Part shown: piece by piece, positions 8,501 to 18,761 of the stretch
Numbering within the stretch: position 1 is the stretch's first letter
Layout of the letters: each line of letters opens with the position of its first letter
From: Bordetella parapertussis
GTDB lineage: Bacteria; Pseudomonadota; Gammaproteobacteria; Burkholderiales; Burkholderiaceae_C
Length of the DNA stretch: 64,000 bases
Assembly (NCBI GenBank): GCA_945878355.1
Contig: CAMCTC010000003.1
Coordinates: 1-64,000, forward strand
Direction of reading: 5' to 3'
The notes under the pieces: generated by a model
The model's database searches: none
The model's input: the letters and a program-made list of their open reading frames with translations, nothing else
Told to the model about the DNA's origin: nothing
Translations under genes and position numbers: made by a program

Positions 8501-9796
8501 TCAGCCAGGAAGAGCGGGCCGGATGTGCAGGAGCACCTGCTGCGTGACCAAGGCTGCAGCACCCCGATGGGCGCCGGCAAAGCTTAGCGCTCGCCGGACC
8601 CAGGCGCCTCGATCCGGGCTTCGCGCCAGACCCACGCCGACCGCCACGGCATCCTTGATGCTAGCGACCCGGATCGCAGCGCGCACGGCCAGCGCTTGTT
8701 TGGCGGCCTGGGCGAAATTGAAGGTGTGCGGCCCCATCACGACCGGGCAGCCGCAGGCTGCAGCCTCGATCAGGTTTTGACCGCCGAGTGGCGCGAAGCT
8801 GCCACCAAGCAACGCAACATCGGCGCATGAGTAATAGGCCGGCATCTCGCCGATCGAGTTGCCGAGCCAGACATCGGCATCGCCGGCCGACGCCGGCGGC
8901 AACTCGGCCCAGTCGCTGCGACAGCACAGCGTCAAGCCCTGGGCCCGGATCATCGCAGCGACCTGCTCGAAACGCTGCGGATGGCGCGGCACCAGCAGCA
9001 GCAACGGACGCGGCGCCGGTTGCGCCAACCAGGCTGCGAGCAGCGGAGCCTCCTCGCCCTCGCGGGTGCTGGCGGCGAGCACGACCGCTCGGTCCAGCGT
9101 GCCGCGCCAGCGCTGACCCAGCGCCATCAACTCGGGCGCCGGTGTCGAATCGAACTTGAGGTTGCCGCTGACCGTGATCAGCGGCACGCCAGCCTCGGCC
9201 AAGCGCTTGGCATCGTCCTCGGTCTGCGCCAAGGCCACTGTCAAGCGGCGCGCCGCGGGGTAGAGCAGCGCGCGCAAGCGCCGGCCCTTGCGCGCACTGC
9301 GCTCGCTCAATCGGGCATTGGCCAGCACCATCGTCAAACCGCTGCGCTCGGCCTCGCGCATCAGGTTGGGCCACAGCTCGGTCTCCATCAGCACGCCGAC
9401 AGAGGGCTGAAAGCGACGCAGAAAACGCCGCACTGCACCTGGCGTGTCATACGGCAGCCAGACCTGGAGGTCGCCTGGGCCCAGCAGTTCGCGACCAGCA
9501 CTGCGGCCGGTCGCTGTGCCATGCGTGAGCAACAAGCGCAGGCCGGGCCGGGCCGCGCGCAAGGCCTGCAGCAAAGGCATCGCGGCACGGGTTTCGCCGA
9601 GCGAGACCGCATGCAACCACAGCGCGCCCGGCGCCGGCAGCGGCCCGCGGTACCAGGCCAGGCGTTCGCCAATCGCCTCGCGGTAGCCGGGCTCGACCGA
9701 ACCGCGCCGCCACAGCCGCAGAAGATAGAGCGGTGTGGCCAGTCGCAGCAGCACGCCGTAGATGGCGGCTGCGGCCGACTCGAACAGCGGCTTCAT
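8501..9796 (-). CDS. waaA: 3-deoxy-D-manno-octulosonic acid (Kdo) transferase
   Basis: A 431-residue GT30 enzyme that adds Kdo from CMP-Kdo to lipid A precursor at the cytoplasmic face of the inner membrane, starting the lipopolysaccharide core. The N-terminus has a membrane-associated helix (AIYGVLLRLATPLYLLRLW), then LWLHAVSLGETRAA, where the conserved Glu is catalytic, and LWPNLMREAERSGLTMVLANARLSERS. The C-terminal domain contains GGSFAPLGGQNLIEAAACG with the donor-binding residues and VVMGPHTFNF. Start ATG 9796 (MKPLFES) fits the family; an upstream in-frame ATG at 9820 would add eight residues. It lies 30 bp downstream of the phosphohexomutase gene, probably in one operon. Confidence 0.93.
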   Translation of the reverse strand: MKPLFESAAAAIYGVLLRLATPLYLLRLWRRGSVEPGYREAIGERLAWYRGPLPAPGALWLHAVSLGETRAAMPLLQALRAARPGLRLLLTHGTATGRSAGRELLGPGDLQVWLPYDTPGAVRRFLRRFQPSVGVLMETELWPNLMREAERSGLTMVLANARLSERSARKGRRLRALLYPAARRLTVALAQTEDDAKRLAEAGVPLITVSGNLKFDSTPAPELMALGQRWRGTLDRAVVLAASTREGEEAPLLAAWLAQPAPRPLLLLVPRHPQRFEQVAAMIRAQGLTLCCRSDWAELPPASAGDADVWLGNSIGEMPAYYSCADVALLGGSFAPLGGQNLIEAAACGCPVVMGPHTFNFAQAAKQALAVRAAIRVASIKDAVAVGVGLARSPDRGAWVRRALSFAGAHRGAAALVTQQVLLHIRPALPG

Positions 9797-9826
9797 ACCC
9801 CCCACCGATTCAAAGCACAAACCGGA

Positions 9827-11215
9827 TCAATGCGCCGCCTTGACAACCTGGGCATCGGGCTTGACGGCGTGCAAAGCCGCCATGAAATCGGTCTCGATCC
9901 GGTGCAAGGCATCGGCCGTGTGGCCCTCGAATCGAAGCACGAGCACCGGCGTTGTGTTGGACGCGCGGACCAGACCGAAGCCATCGGTGTAATCGGCCCG
10001 CAGACCGTCGATCGTCGTGATCACCGCACCCGGGAATTGCGCACTGGCCTGCAGCGCAGCGACGACGCGCGGCGGCTCGCCTTCGGCACATTCAACGTTG
10101 AGCTCAGGCGTCGAAAACGAGGTCGGCAGCGCGTCGAGGACAGCGCTAGGGTCCTTGCTTCGTGACAGGATCTCGAGCATCCGCGCTGCCGTGTAGGTCG
10201 CGTCGTCAAAGCCATACCAGCGCTCACCGAAAAATATGTGGCCGCTCATTTCACCCGATATCGGCGCTCCGATTTCACCCATCTTGGCCTTGATCAGCGA
10301 GTGGCCGGTCTTGTACATCATCGGTATGCCACCCGCCTTCTTGATCACCGGCGCAAGGCGTTGCGAGCACTTGACATCGAAGATCACCGTCGCGCCCTTG
10401 TTGCGCGACAGCACATCGCGCGCGAGCAGCATCAACTGGCGATCCGGGTAGATGATGTGGCCGGCCTTCGTGACGACGCCAAGCCGGTCGCCATCACCAT
10501 CGAATGCGAGCCCCAGCTCGGCGCCGGTCGCATGAACAACCTTGATCAGATCGGCCAGGTTCTCGGGCTTGCTCGGATCGGGATGGTGGTTCGGAAAATC
10601 GCCGTCGACATGGCTGTACAAGTCGATCACATCGCAGCCGAGCGCACGCAAGATGGCCGGCGCACTGGCACCCGGGATGCCGTTGCCGCAATCGACAACG
10701 ATTTTCATCGGCCTGGCAAGCCTCGCATCGCCAACGATGCGGGCCGTGTATTCGGGCACGATGTTCATCGCCGCTTTGCGGCCGCGCTTTTTCGTGTATG
10801 TCTCGGACACCATGCGCTCGCGCAGTTTCTGGATGTCGTCGCCATAGATCGCGCGGCCCGCGAGAACCATCTTGAAGCCGTTGTAGTCCTTCGGGTTGTG
10901 GCTGCCCGTGACCTGGATGCCCGATCGGCAGCCATGAGCGCCTCGCGTCGCGGCAACGTAGTACAGCATCGGGGTCGTGACAGCACCGATGTCGACGACA
11001 TCGAGCCCCGTTGAGACGAGACCGCGGATCAGCCCGGCAACAAGCCCGGGCCCCGACAAACGGCCATCGCGGCCGACAGCGACAGCCCGCTCGCCAGCAG
11101 CGATCGCCTCGGAGCCGAATGCGCGACCAAGATGCTCGGCAAAGATCTCGTCGATCCCTGCGCCGACGATGCCACGGATGTCATACGCTTTGAAAGCAGA
11201 GGCTTGGACATGCAT
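9827..11215 (-). CDS. algC: Phosphomannomutase/phosphoglucomutase
   Basis: A 462-residue phosphohexomutase of the AlgC/ManB type interconverting mannose-6-P/mannose-1-P and glucose-6-P/glucose-1-P for nucleotide sugar synthesis. Domain 1 carries the phosphoserine loop TGSHNP with Ser105, domain 2 the metal-binding loop DGDGD (Asp239, 241, 243), domain 3 the sugar-binding GEMSGHIFF, and domain 4 the phosphate-binding loop RASNTTPVLVLRFEG. The N-terminal AFKAYDIRGIVG is typical. The gene is divergent from the Ada/AlkA fusion across 131 bp and heads a two-gene envelope unit with waaA. The symbol follows the Pseudomonas name. Confidence 0.92.
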   Translation of the reverse strand: MHVQASAFKAYDIRGIVGAGIDEIFAEHLGRAFGSEAIAAGERAVAVGRDGRLSGPGLVAGLIRGLVSTGLDVVDIGAVTTPMLYYVAATRGAHGCRSGIQVTGSHNPKDYNGFKMVLAGRAIYGDDIQKLRERMVSETYTKKRGRKAAMNIVPEYTARIVGDARLARPMKIVVDCGNGIPGASAPAILRALGCDVIDLYSHVDGDFPNHHPDPSKPENLADLIKVVHATGAELGLAFDGDGDRLGVVTKAGHIIYPDRQLMLLARDVLSRNKGATVIFDVKCSQRLAPVIKKAGGIPMMYKTGHSLIKAKMGEIGAPISGEMSGHIFFGERWYGFDDATYTAARMLEILSRSKDPSAVLDALPTSFSTPELNVECAEGEPPRVVAALQASAQFPGAVITTIDGLRADYTDGFGLVRASNTTPVLVLRFEGHTADALHRIETDFMAALHAVKPDAQVVKAAH

Positions 11216-11346
11216 GGCTATTTATTTCCCGTTTCTGATGGCTGTTGCTCCATTTTACGAAGCTCTCGCAAGCGATTTTTCGCCCTGCCAGAGCCACAGG
11301 TCCGAAAACGGCGAGTCGCCAGCCTTGACTTGCCTATCATCGCGCC

Positions 11347-12846
11347 ATGCCAAGAACCCCGGCCCTGAGCCTGCTCGACGATGACGCTGCTTACCTGGCG
11401 CTTCAGACCCGCGACGCGCGATTTGACGGCAGATTTTTTGTCGGCGTCACGTCGACCCGCATCTATTGCCGGCCTGTTTGCAAGGTCAGGCCGCCGATGC
11501 GCAAGAACTGCCGCTTTTTCGCCAATGCCGCGCTCGCCGAGCAACATGGTTTCAGGCCATGCCTGCGCTGCCGCCCCGAACAAGCGCCCGGTTTGTCGCT
11601 GATGGACTCGTCGCATGCGCTCGCATGCCGGGCGGCGACGATGCTCGGCCAGGCCGCCCATGAAGGCCTGGACCCTGTGCTGCCTGCGCTCGCGATGCGC
11701 CTGGGCGTGACCGACAGGCATCTGAGGCGCATCTTCAACCATGTCCATGGCGTTTCGCCCTTGGCATACCTCAGAACACAGCGCCTGCTGTTGGCCAAGC
11801 AGTTGTTGACCGACACGGCGATCCCCGTCACCGATGTCGCGCTCGCAACAGGCTATGCGAGCCTGCGCCGCTTCAACGCATCGTTCGTCGAGCATTACCG
11901 GATGAGCCCGAGCGCGCTTCGCAAGGCCGGCGCGGCAACGGATGGGGGCGATGCATCGCGCGAACAGATGCTGGGTCTGGCATGGCGCCCGCCATACGAT
12001 GTGGACGCGGTTCTCGGATTCTTTGCCCGCCGCGCTGTGCCGGGCGTCGAAGCAGTCGATGGCATGACGTTGCGACGAACGCTCGCTGTTGCGCATCGCG
12101 GCGGGTCGCTGGCCGGCTGGCTGACGCTGCGTTTCAGACCCGATAGACATGAACTCGCGCTCAGCGTCTCACCGTCGCTGATGCCGGCGCTTGGCATGCT
12201 GCTGGACCGGGTTCGCCAGGCCTTCGATCTAGACGCCGACCCGGCGCAGATCGACCCGGTGCTCGCCGACATCGGCAGTGGATCCAAGGCCGGCCTGCCC
12301 GGCATGCGTCTGCTCGGCGGACTGGACGGCTTTGAGATCGCAGCCCGAGTGATCCTGGGCCAGCAAGTCACGGTCGCGGCGGCTCGAACATTGACGCTGC
12401 GACTGGTCGAGCGCTTCGGCGAGGCGATCGCCACACCGTATGCCGACCTGGGCCGGTTGTTCCCGTCGGCGCGAACGATCGCCGACGCATCGGCCGAGTC
12501 GATCGGCACGCTGGGCATCGTGCGCCAGCGGGTCGCGGCACTGCAGGCGCTGGCAGCGGAGGTCGCAGCCGGTCGCATCGAACTACACCGGTCGGCCCCG
12601 CTGCAAGCGACGCTCGATGCGCTTCGCGCGCTGCCTGGCATCGGCGACTGGAGCGCCCAACTGATCGCAATGCGTGCGCTGGCCTGGCCCGACGCGTGGC
12701 CGGCAACCGACATCGGTGTTCTCAACGCGCTGCGCGAGCACACGGGCGGTGAGCGCAATGCCAAGCTCGCCGAAGCCCATGCCGAACGCTGGCGCCCATG
12801 GCGTGCATACGCCGTGATGAAACTGTGGCTGAGCCTGGAAGAATGA
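11347..12846 (+). CDS. Ada-like/AraC-HTH/AlkA fusion: DNA-3-methyladenine glycosylase 2
   Basis: A 499-residue fusion protein for alkylation damage. The N-terminal Ada zinc domain has the cysteine set YCRPVCKVRPP and FRPCLRCRPE (residues about 38-78); one of these Cys accepts methyl groups from phosphotriesters in Ada. Residues about 90-200 are an AraC-type double helix-turn-helix (ALAMRLGVTDRHLRRIF, VTDVALATGYASLRRFN). The C-terminal half is AlkA, with the helix-hairpin-helix and catalytic-Asp region LPGIGDWSAQLIAMRAL...ATDIGV. It can therefore both excise alkylated bases and act as a methylation-responsive regulator, probably of itself and of the methyltransferase gene 80 bp downstream. Confidence 0.93.
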   Translation: MPRTPALSLLDDDAAYLALQTRDARFDGRFFVGVTSTRIYCRPVCKVRPPMRKNCRFFANAALAEQHGFRPCLRCRPEQAPGLSLMDSSHALACRAATMLGQAAHEGLDPVLPALAMRLGVTDRHLRRIFNHVHGVSPLAYLRTQRLLLAKQLLTDTAIPVTDVALATGYASLRRFNASFVEHYRMSPSALRKAGAATDGGDASREQMLGLAWRPPYDVDAVLGFFARRAVPGVEAVDGMTLRRTLAVAHRGGSLAGWLTLRFRPDRHELALSVSPSLMPALGMLLDRVRQAFDLDADPAQIDPVLADIGSGSKAGLPGMRLLGGLDGFEIAARVILGQQVTVAAARTLTLRLVERFGEAIATPYADLGRLFPSARTIADASAESIGTLGIVRQRVAALQALAAEVAAGRIELHRSAPLQATLDALRALPGIGDWSAQLIAMRALAWPDAWPATDIGVLNALREHTGGERNAKLAEAHAERWRPWRAYAVMKLWLSLEE

Positions 12847-12905
12847 CAGCCCACTGCGGGATGTCATTCTCCGGGCGAAGCGGTCCGGCATGCAAAGCCG
12901 GACCG
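12841..12905 (+). promoter_or_regulatory. Two successive hairpins between the glycosylase and ogt genes
   Basis: The first hairpin has perfect 8-base arms (GAATGACA at 12841-12848, TGTCATTC at 12862-12869), extended inward by CCC/GGG pairing, and overlaps the stop codon. The second has perfect 9-base arms (CGGTCCGGC at 12881-12889, GCCGGACCG at 12897-12905) around a 7-base loop. Neither is followed by a T-run. They may attenuate or stabilise the intercistronic mRNA. Confidence 0.5.
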
Positions 12906-12926
12906 TGGAAGAAAACTGGAGACCTG

Positions 12927-13481
12927 ATGACCAAATCCTCTCACCGCCTGACTGCGCAATCGCGCATCGCCACCCCGCTGGGGCCTCTCACGGCCGCGGC
13001 CACCGACCAGGGCCTGGCCGGCCTGTGGTTCGACGGCCAGGCCCACCACCCGGGGCCGCTCGACGCGCCGGTGGCACCGGACCACCCGATGCTCAAAGCA
13101 GGCGAACGAGCGCTGGCGGCCTATTTCGACGGCGCAACCCAGCCGCTGCACGGCCTCGCGCTCGACATGCACGGCACCGCGTTCCAACAAGCCGTTTGGC
13201 TTGCCCTTCAAGCGCTGGCGCGCGGCCAGACCGCCAGCTATGGCCAGATCGCCATCGCGGTGGGGTCGCCAGCAGCGGTGCGGGCGGCCGGGGCGGCGAT
13301 CGGCCGCAACCCGGTGTCTGTCCTCGTGCCATGCCACAGGGTGCTGGGCCGGGATGGCTCGCTGACAGGCTATGCCGGCGGCCTGGACCGCAAGCAAGCG
13401 CTGTTGCGGCTGGAAGGTGCCATATGGAAACCCGGGAAGGAAGCCCGGGAAGACCTGACACGACGCCCGCCCATGCGATGA
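12927..13481 (+). CDS. ogt: Methylated-DNA--[protein]-cysteine S-methyltransferase (Ogt type)
   Basis: A 184-residue suicide repair protein that moves methyl groups from O6-alkylguanine or O4-alkylthymine onto its own cysteine. The acceptor is Cys136 in the VPCHRV motif. The flanking helix-turn-helix that flips the base is visible as TASYGQIAIAVGSPAAVRAAGAAIGRNP, and the C-terminal LTGYAGGLDRKQALLRLEG is typical. Start ATG at 12927 follows GGAGACCTG. The gene lies 80 bp after the Ada/AlkA fusion with two hairpins between, so the pair is probably an alkylation-repair operon. Confidence 0.93.
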   Translation: MTKSSHRLTAQSRIATPLGPLTAAATDQGLAGLWFDGQAHHPGPLDAPVAPDHPMLKAGERALAAYFDGATQPLHGLALDMHGTAFQQAVWLALQALARGQTASYGQIAIAVGSPAAVRAAGAAIGRNPVSVLVPCHRVLGRDGSLTGYAGGLDRKQALLRLEGAIWKPGKEAREDLTRRPPMR

Positions 13482-13534
13482 CCGCAACCGAGACGGTGCC
13501 GAGCCCGCGGTCGCAGGCGATGGCCGCCGCCTAA

Positions 13535-14920
<1,386 letters not shown>

Positions 14921-14926
14921 TTCGCA

Positions 14927-14950
14927 GCCTGATCCGCGGCTGGATCAGGC
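14927..14950. terminator. Bidirectional terminator-like hairpin between argG and the MetC-like gene
   Basis: Perfect 9-base arms GCCTGATCC (14927-14935) and GGATCAGGC (14942-14950) flank a 6-base loop. The hairpin starts six bases after the argG stop and overlaps the last codons of the convergent lyase gene, so it can serve both transcripts. No T-tract follows on either strand. Confidence 0.6.
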
Positions 14951-16099
14951 CAACCTGCGCAGCGCCTGCGCCAAGTCGGCCTGAAGGTCGGCGACCGCTT
15001 CGAGGCCGATCGAGAATCGCACCAGGTGGCCAGGCATCGCCGAGCGGTCGTCACGCATCGTGCCCAGGTCGTAGGGAACGACGAGGCTGACCGGGCCGCC
15101 CCAGGAATAGCCGATCTTGAACAACTGCAGCGCGTCGATGAAAGCATCGACCTGGGCTGGCGACAGCGCAGCGTCGAGCATCACCGAGAACAAGCCGGCC
15201 GCTGCGCTACAGCTTGCCGCCCAATGCGCGTGGCCAGGCGAGCCCGGCAGCGCCGGATGCAGCACCTGGGTGACGGCCGGCTGCGAGCCCAGCCAGGCCG
15301 CCAGCTGTCGCGCCGCCGCATCGTGGGCGTGGTAGCGCAACGCCATCGTCGGCAGCGAGCGCAGGATGAATTCGGCGTCATTGGCGGCCACGCCCAGCCC
15401 AAGCTGGCCGTGCACCTTCAGCATGCGCAAGTGCAGCGACTCGTCACGGGTGACGACCGACCCCATCAGCACGTCGGCGCCACCCGAGGGGTATTTGGTC
15501 AACGCGTGCATCACGATGTCGGCGCCTTGGTCGAAACCGCGCATGGCCAGGCCCGCGCCCCAGGTGTTGTCCAGCGCCACCAGTACGCCGCGAGCTCGCG
15601 CTGCGGCCACGAGCCCGGCCAGGTCAGGAAACTCCATCGTCACCGAGCCCGGCGCTTCGATCCAGACCAGCTTGGTCCGCTCGGTGATTTTTGCGGCCAG
15701 GTCGGCAGCGTTCATCGGGTCATAGAACTGGTGCGCGATGCCCCAGCGCGACAGCACGCTCGCGGCCATGTCGCTGGACGGGAAGTAAACGTTGTTCGGC
15801 AACAGCAACTCGTCGCCCTGCGCCAGCAGCGCCAGGTTGACGTTCATGATCGCTGCCAGCCCGCTCGGCGACAGGATGCAGAAGCGCCCGCCTTCCAATG
15901 TCGCGAGCCGCTCTTCGAGCAGATAGGTCGTCGGCGTGCCGCGCAGGCCGTAGGTGTAGCCGGTCTTGGCGGTGTAGACCCGAGCCCGCAGCGCCGCGAC
16001 GTCCGGAAAGATCACCGTCGAGGCCTTGAACACGCCCGGCGGTACCGCGTCCCAGGTGTCAGGCGGCTGGTAAGGGTGGTGGATCAGGCCGGTCGTCAT
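14945..16099 (-). CDS. metC: Cystathionine beta-lyase (MetC-like PLP enzyme)
   Basis: A 384-residue fold-type I PLP enzyme of the Cys/Met metabolism family; MetC converts cystathionine to homocysteine, pyruvate and ammonia. Visible are KTGYTYGLRGTPTTYLLEERLA near the N-terminus, the cofactor region LVALDNTWGAG (Asp contacting the pyridine nitrogen), the Schiff-base Lys in HALTKYPSGGADV, and SYSWGG-type substrate loop IGYSWGGPVSLV. I chose ATG 16099, preceded by GAGGGG six bases away and giving the normal N-terminus. A second start at 16204, also with a plausible ribosome-binding site, would add 35 unusual residues encoded by a palindromic element. Gamma-lyase activity cannot be excluded. Confidence 0.88.
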   Translation of the reverse strand: MTTGLIHHPYQPPDTWDAVPPGVFKASTVIFPDVAALRARVYTAKTGYTYGLRGTPTTYLLEERLATLEGGRFCILSPSGLAAIMNVNLALLAQGDELLLPNNVYFPSSDMAASVLSRWGIAHQFYDPMNAADLAAKITERTKLVWIEAPGSVTMEFPDLAGLVAAARARGVLVALDNTWGAGLAMRGFDQGADIVMHALTKYPSGGADVLMGSVVTRDESLHLRMLKVHGQLGLGVAANDAEFILRSLPTMALRYHAHDAAARQLAAWLGSQPAVTQVLHPALPGSPGHAHWAASCSAAAGLFSVMLDAALSPAQVDAFIDALQLFKIGYSWGGPVSLVVPYDLGTMRDDRSAMPGHLVRFSIGLEAVADLQADLAQALRRLA

Positions 16100-16109
16100 G
16101 TCAGCCCCT

Positions 16110-16169
16110 CGCCCGACGGGTACGTCGGGCGATCCCCCCAGGGGATGCGGGCCGGCTTGGGAGCGGCCC
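16110..16169. repeat. REP-like triple-palindrome element at the 5' end of the MetC-like gene
   Basis: Three palindromes occur in a row: CGCCCGAC/GTCGGGCG (16110-16131, 6-base loop), ATCCCC/GGGGAT (16132-16146, 3-base loop) and GGGCCG/CGGCCC (16149-16169). The plan, two hairpins flanking a C-run/G-run ending in GGGGAT, is shared with the two 66-bp elements at 28841 and 43158 although the outer hairpins differ. It lies between two possible start codons of the lyase. Confidence 0.6.
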
Positions 16170-16215
16170 GGCGCTAGACCCGCTTTGTCGTTGTCGTTCG
16201 TCATCTCATTTCCTT

Positions 16216-17655
16216 TCAGATCGGTTGGCCGATCAGGTCATGCCCTTCACAGCCAACGATGCGGGCGCGCGTGAACTCGCCCACTTTCAAGGTCTTGCTG
16301 GCTTTCTCGGGCGGCAGCAGCCGCACCGTGCCGTCGATCTCGGGCGCGTCGGCATAGCTGCGGCCAACGCCGCCCTTGCGGCCCAACGCCGGCGCACGGT
16401 CGATCAGCACCTGCATGGTCGCGCCGATGCGGCGCTGCAAGCGGGCAATCGACACCTCCTCGGCGACCGCCATGAAGCGGGCACGGCGCTCCTCGCGCAG
16501 CTCGGTCGGCAGCGCACCGGCCAGCGCATTGGCGGCAGCACCCTGGACCGGCGAGTAGGCAAAACAGCCGGCGCGGTCAATCTGCGCCTCGCGGACGAAA
16601 TCGAGCAGGTGCTGGAATTCGGCTTCGGTCTCGCCGGGGAATCCGGCGATGAAGGTCGAGCGGATCACCAGTTCTGGGCAGGCGGCGCGCCACTGCAGCA
16701 GCCGGTCGAGGTTGCGTTCACCGCTGGCCGGGCGCTTCATCCGACGCAGCACGTCGGGGTGCGAATGCTGGAACGGCACGTCGAGGTAAGGCAGGATCCG
16801 GCCGGCGGCCATCAGCGGCAGCAACTCATCGACATGCGGGTAGGGGTAGACATAGTGCAGCCGGACCCATGCGCCATGGGTCGCAGCCAGTTCGGCGAGC
16901 TGCTCGCACAGCTCGGTCATCCGGGTCTTGACCGGCCGGCCGTCGAAAAAGCCAGTGCGGTACTTCACGTCGACGCCGTAAGCGCTGGTGTCCTGGCTGA
17001 CGACGAGAAGTTCCTTGACGCCGTTCTCGAACAGCGCCCTCGCCTCGCCCAGCACATCGCCGACCGGGCGCGACACCAGGTCGCCGCGCATGCTGGGGAT
17101 GATGCAGAAGGTGCAGCGGTGGTTGCAGCCTTCGCTGATCTTCAGGTAAGCGTAGTGGCGGGGCGTGAGCTTGATACCGGCCTCGCCCCGGAACTGGGCG
17201 CGCTGCTCAGGCACCAGGTCGACAAACGGGTCGTGCGGTTTGGGCACATGCAGGTGGACCGCGTCCATCACCTCCTGCGTCGCATGCGGTCCGGTGACGG
17301 CCAGCACGCTGGGGTGCATCTCGCGCACCAGGTTGCCGCCGCCGTCACCGGTTCGGGCACCGAGGCAACCGGTGACGATGACTTTGCCGTTGGCAGCCAG
17401 CGCCTCGCCGATGGTGTCGAGGCTCTCGCGAACCGCGTCATCGATGAAGCCGCAGGTGTTGACGATCACCAGGTCGGCGCCGGCGAAGGTCTTGCTGGTC
17501 TGGTAGCCCTCGGCGCTGAGCTGGGTCAGGATCAGTTCGGAGTCGGTCAATGCCTTGGGGCAGCCAAGCGAGACAAAGCCGATCCTGGGCGCAGGCTGGG
17601 ATGCGGCTGGCTGGATCAGCGGGGCGGCCATGTGGGCAGAAGTAGACGAATGCAT
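16216..17655 (-). CDS. rimO: Ribosomal protein uS12 methylthiotransferase RimO
   Basis: A radical-SAM enzyme of about 479 residues that adds a methylthio group to an aspartate of ribosomal protein S12. Order of domains: N-terminal UPF0004 with [14 protein letters not shown] and further cluster-binding Cys ([15 protein letters not shown]); radical SAM core with the CxxxCxxC signature in [18 protein letters not shown]-terminal TRAM domain ending near the stop. [14 protein letters not shown] distinguishes RimO from MiaB. I favour ATG 17655; ATG 17631 is an alternative eight codons in. The gene lies 11-116 bp upstream of the lyase gene depending on which lyase start is used, and could be co-transcribed with it. 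Confidence 0.94.
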   Translation of the reverse strand: MHSSTSAHMAAPLIQPAASQPAPRIGFVSLGCPKALTDSELILTQLSAEGYQTSKTFAGADLVIVNTCGFIDDAVRESLDTIGEALAANGKVIVTGCLGARTGDGGGNLVREMHPSVLAVTGPHATQEVMDAVHLHVPKPHDPFVDLVPEQRAQFRGEAGIKLTPRHYAYLKISEGCNHRCTFCIIPSMRGDLVSRPVGDVLGEARALFENGVKELLVVSQDTSAYGVDVKYRTGFFDGRPVKTRMTELCEQLAELAATHGAWVRLHYVYPYPHVDELLPLMAAGRILPYLDVPFQHSHPDVLRRMKRPASGERNLDRLLQWRAACPELVIRSTFIAGFPGETEAEFQHLLDFVREAQIDRAGCFAYSPVQGAAANALAGALPTELREERRARFMAVAEEVSIARLQRRIGATMQVLIDRAPALGRKGGVGRSYADAPEIDGTVRLLPPEKASKTLKVGEFTRARIVGCEGHDLIGQPI

Positions 17656-17811
17656 AGCTCGATTGTCGGCGACAAGCGTGCTGGACAGCGCAAAAGGTCT
17701 GCCAGGCCGGTCCGAACATCCGATCACACCGCTTGTCGCTCCCGGCCCGCGTTGCTCACAGCTTCAGCCGCTGCCATTCGCTGCAAGCCGCTGGGCTCGG
17801 GGCAACCCGGT

Positions 17812-18756
17812 TCAGCGCGCGACCTCACCCATCAGCGGCTCACCAGCCTGCAAGCGCCGAATGTTGTCACTCAAGCGGTCCAGCACGCGGCGCGCGGTGT
17901 CGGGCGAGCTCCATGACAGGTGAGGCGTCACCCGGGCGCGCGGGTGGCCGATCAGCCAATGGCCGTCGGGCAGCGGTTCTGGCTCGGTGACATCGATCGA
18001 GGCCCAGAGCCGGTCGCGGTCGAACTCGGCCTTCAAGGCTTCGCCGTCGATGATCGCGCCACGCGCAACGTTGACGATGTGCGCGTCGGCTTTCATCGCG
18101 GCCAGGAACTCGGCGCCGACCAAACCGCGGGTCGTCGCATCGATAGGCGCGGCGAGGACGAGGTGGTCAGACTGCGCCGCCAGTTCCTGCAGCGACACCA
18201 GGCGGACATTGGCATCGGGCGACGGCTTGCCGGAGGCCCGGGTCGCGATGATCTTCATGTCGAAGGCCGCCGCAAAGCGTGCCACATGTTGCGCGATCTG
18301 CCCGAGCCCGAGCAGGCCGAGCGTGCGCTGCTCCAGCGTGCCGAGCGGCCGGTCGAGCAGCGACTCGCGCAGGGGCCAGCTCTGACCCATTTTCAAGGTG
18401 GTCGCCGCCAGCCGCTTGGCATGGGCCAGGATCACCGACATCACATGCTCGGCGATCGGCCGCGCTGTCGTGCCCGAAGCACAGGCCAGCCGCGGCGCTT
18501 CGAACAACCAATCCGGGTAGTCGTCGAGCCCGGCGCTGGCGATCTGCACCAGCCGGGTCGCGCCTGGCCAGCCGGCAGGACGCGGCACCCCGGCAACCGA
18601 TTTGAATTTACCTTCGCCCTGGACGACGAACAACACGTCGGCATCGACGGGCAGGTGCCAGCGGTCTCCAGGCGGCATGTGCTCGACGCTGGTGACACCC
18701 GGCAGGCTGGCGATCAACGCCGACATCGGCGGGGCGAACTGGTGGACGACGCGCAT
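17812..18756 (-). CDS. D-2-hydroxyacid dehydrogenase (NAD(P)-dependent; GhrA-like)
   Basis: A 314-residue oxidoreductase of the D-isomer-specific 2-hydroxyacid dehydrogenase family, likely reducing glyoxylate, hydroxypyruvate or a related 2-oxoacid. The nucleotide-binding loop is LGLLGLGQIAQHVA (GxGxxG at about residues 152-157). The substrate Arg lies in VNVARGAIID, the Glu in TEPEPLPDGHWL and the catalytic His in VTPHLSW. It starts 5 bp after the stop of phaR and is probably co-transcribed with it, an unusual partner; whether that means a link with PHA metabolism (3-hydroxyacids) or chance is open. Confidence 0.85.
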   Translation of the reverse strand: MRVVHQFAPPMSALIASLPGVTSVEHMPPGDRWHLPVDADVLFVVQGEGKFKSVAGVPRPAGWPGATRLVQIASAGLDDYPDWLFEAPRLACASGTTARPIAEHVMSVILAHAKRLAATTLKMGQSWPLRESLLDRPLGTLEQRTLGLLGLGQIAQHVARFAAAFDMKIIATRASGKPSPDANVRLVSLQELAAQSDHLVLAAPIDATTRGLVGAEFLAAMKADAHIVNVARGAIIDGEALKAEFDRDRLWASIDVTEPEPLPDGHWLIGHPRARVTPHLSWSSPDTARRVLDRLSDNIRRLQAGEPLMGEVAR

Positions 18757-18761
18757 GGCGA

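Noticed and set aside
16225..17916. Long open frame antisense to rimO (563 codons)
   Set aside because: Lies opposite a clear radical-SAM gene; composition is Ala/Gly/Arg/His-biased and unlike any protein family.
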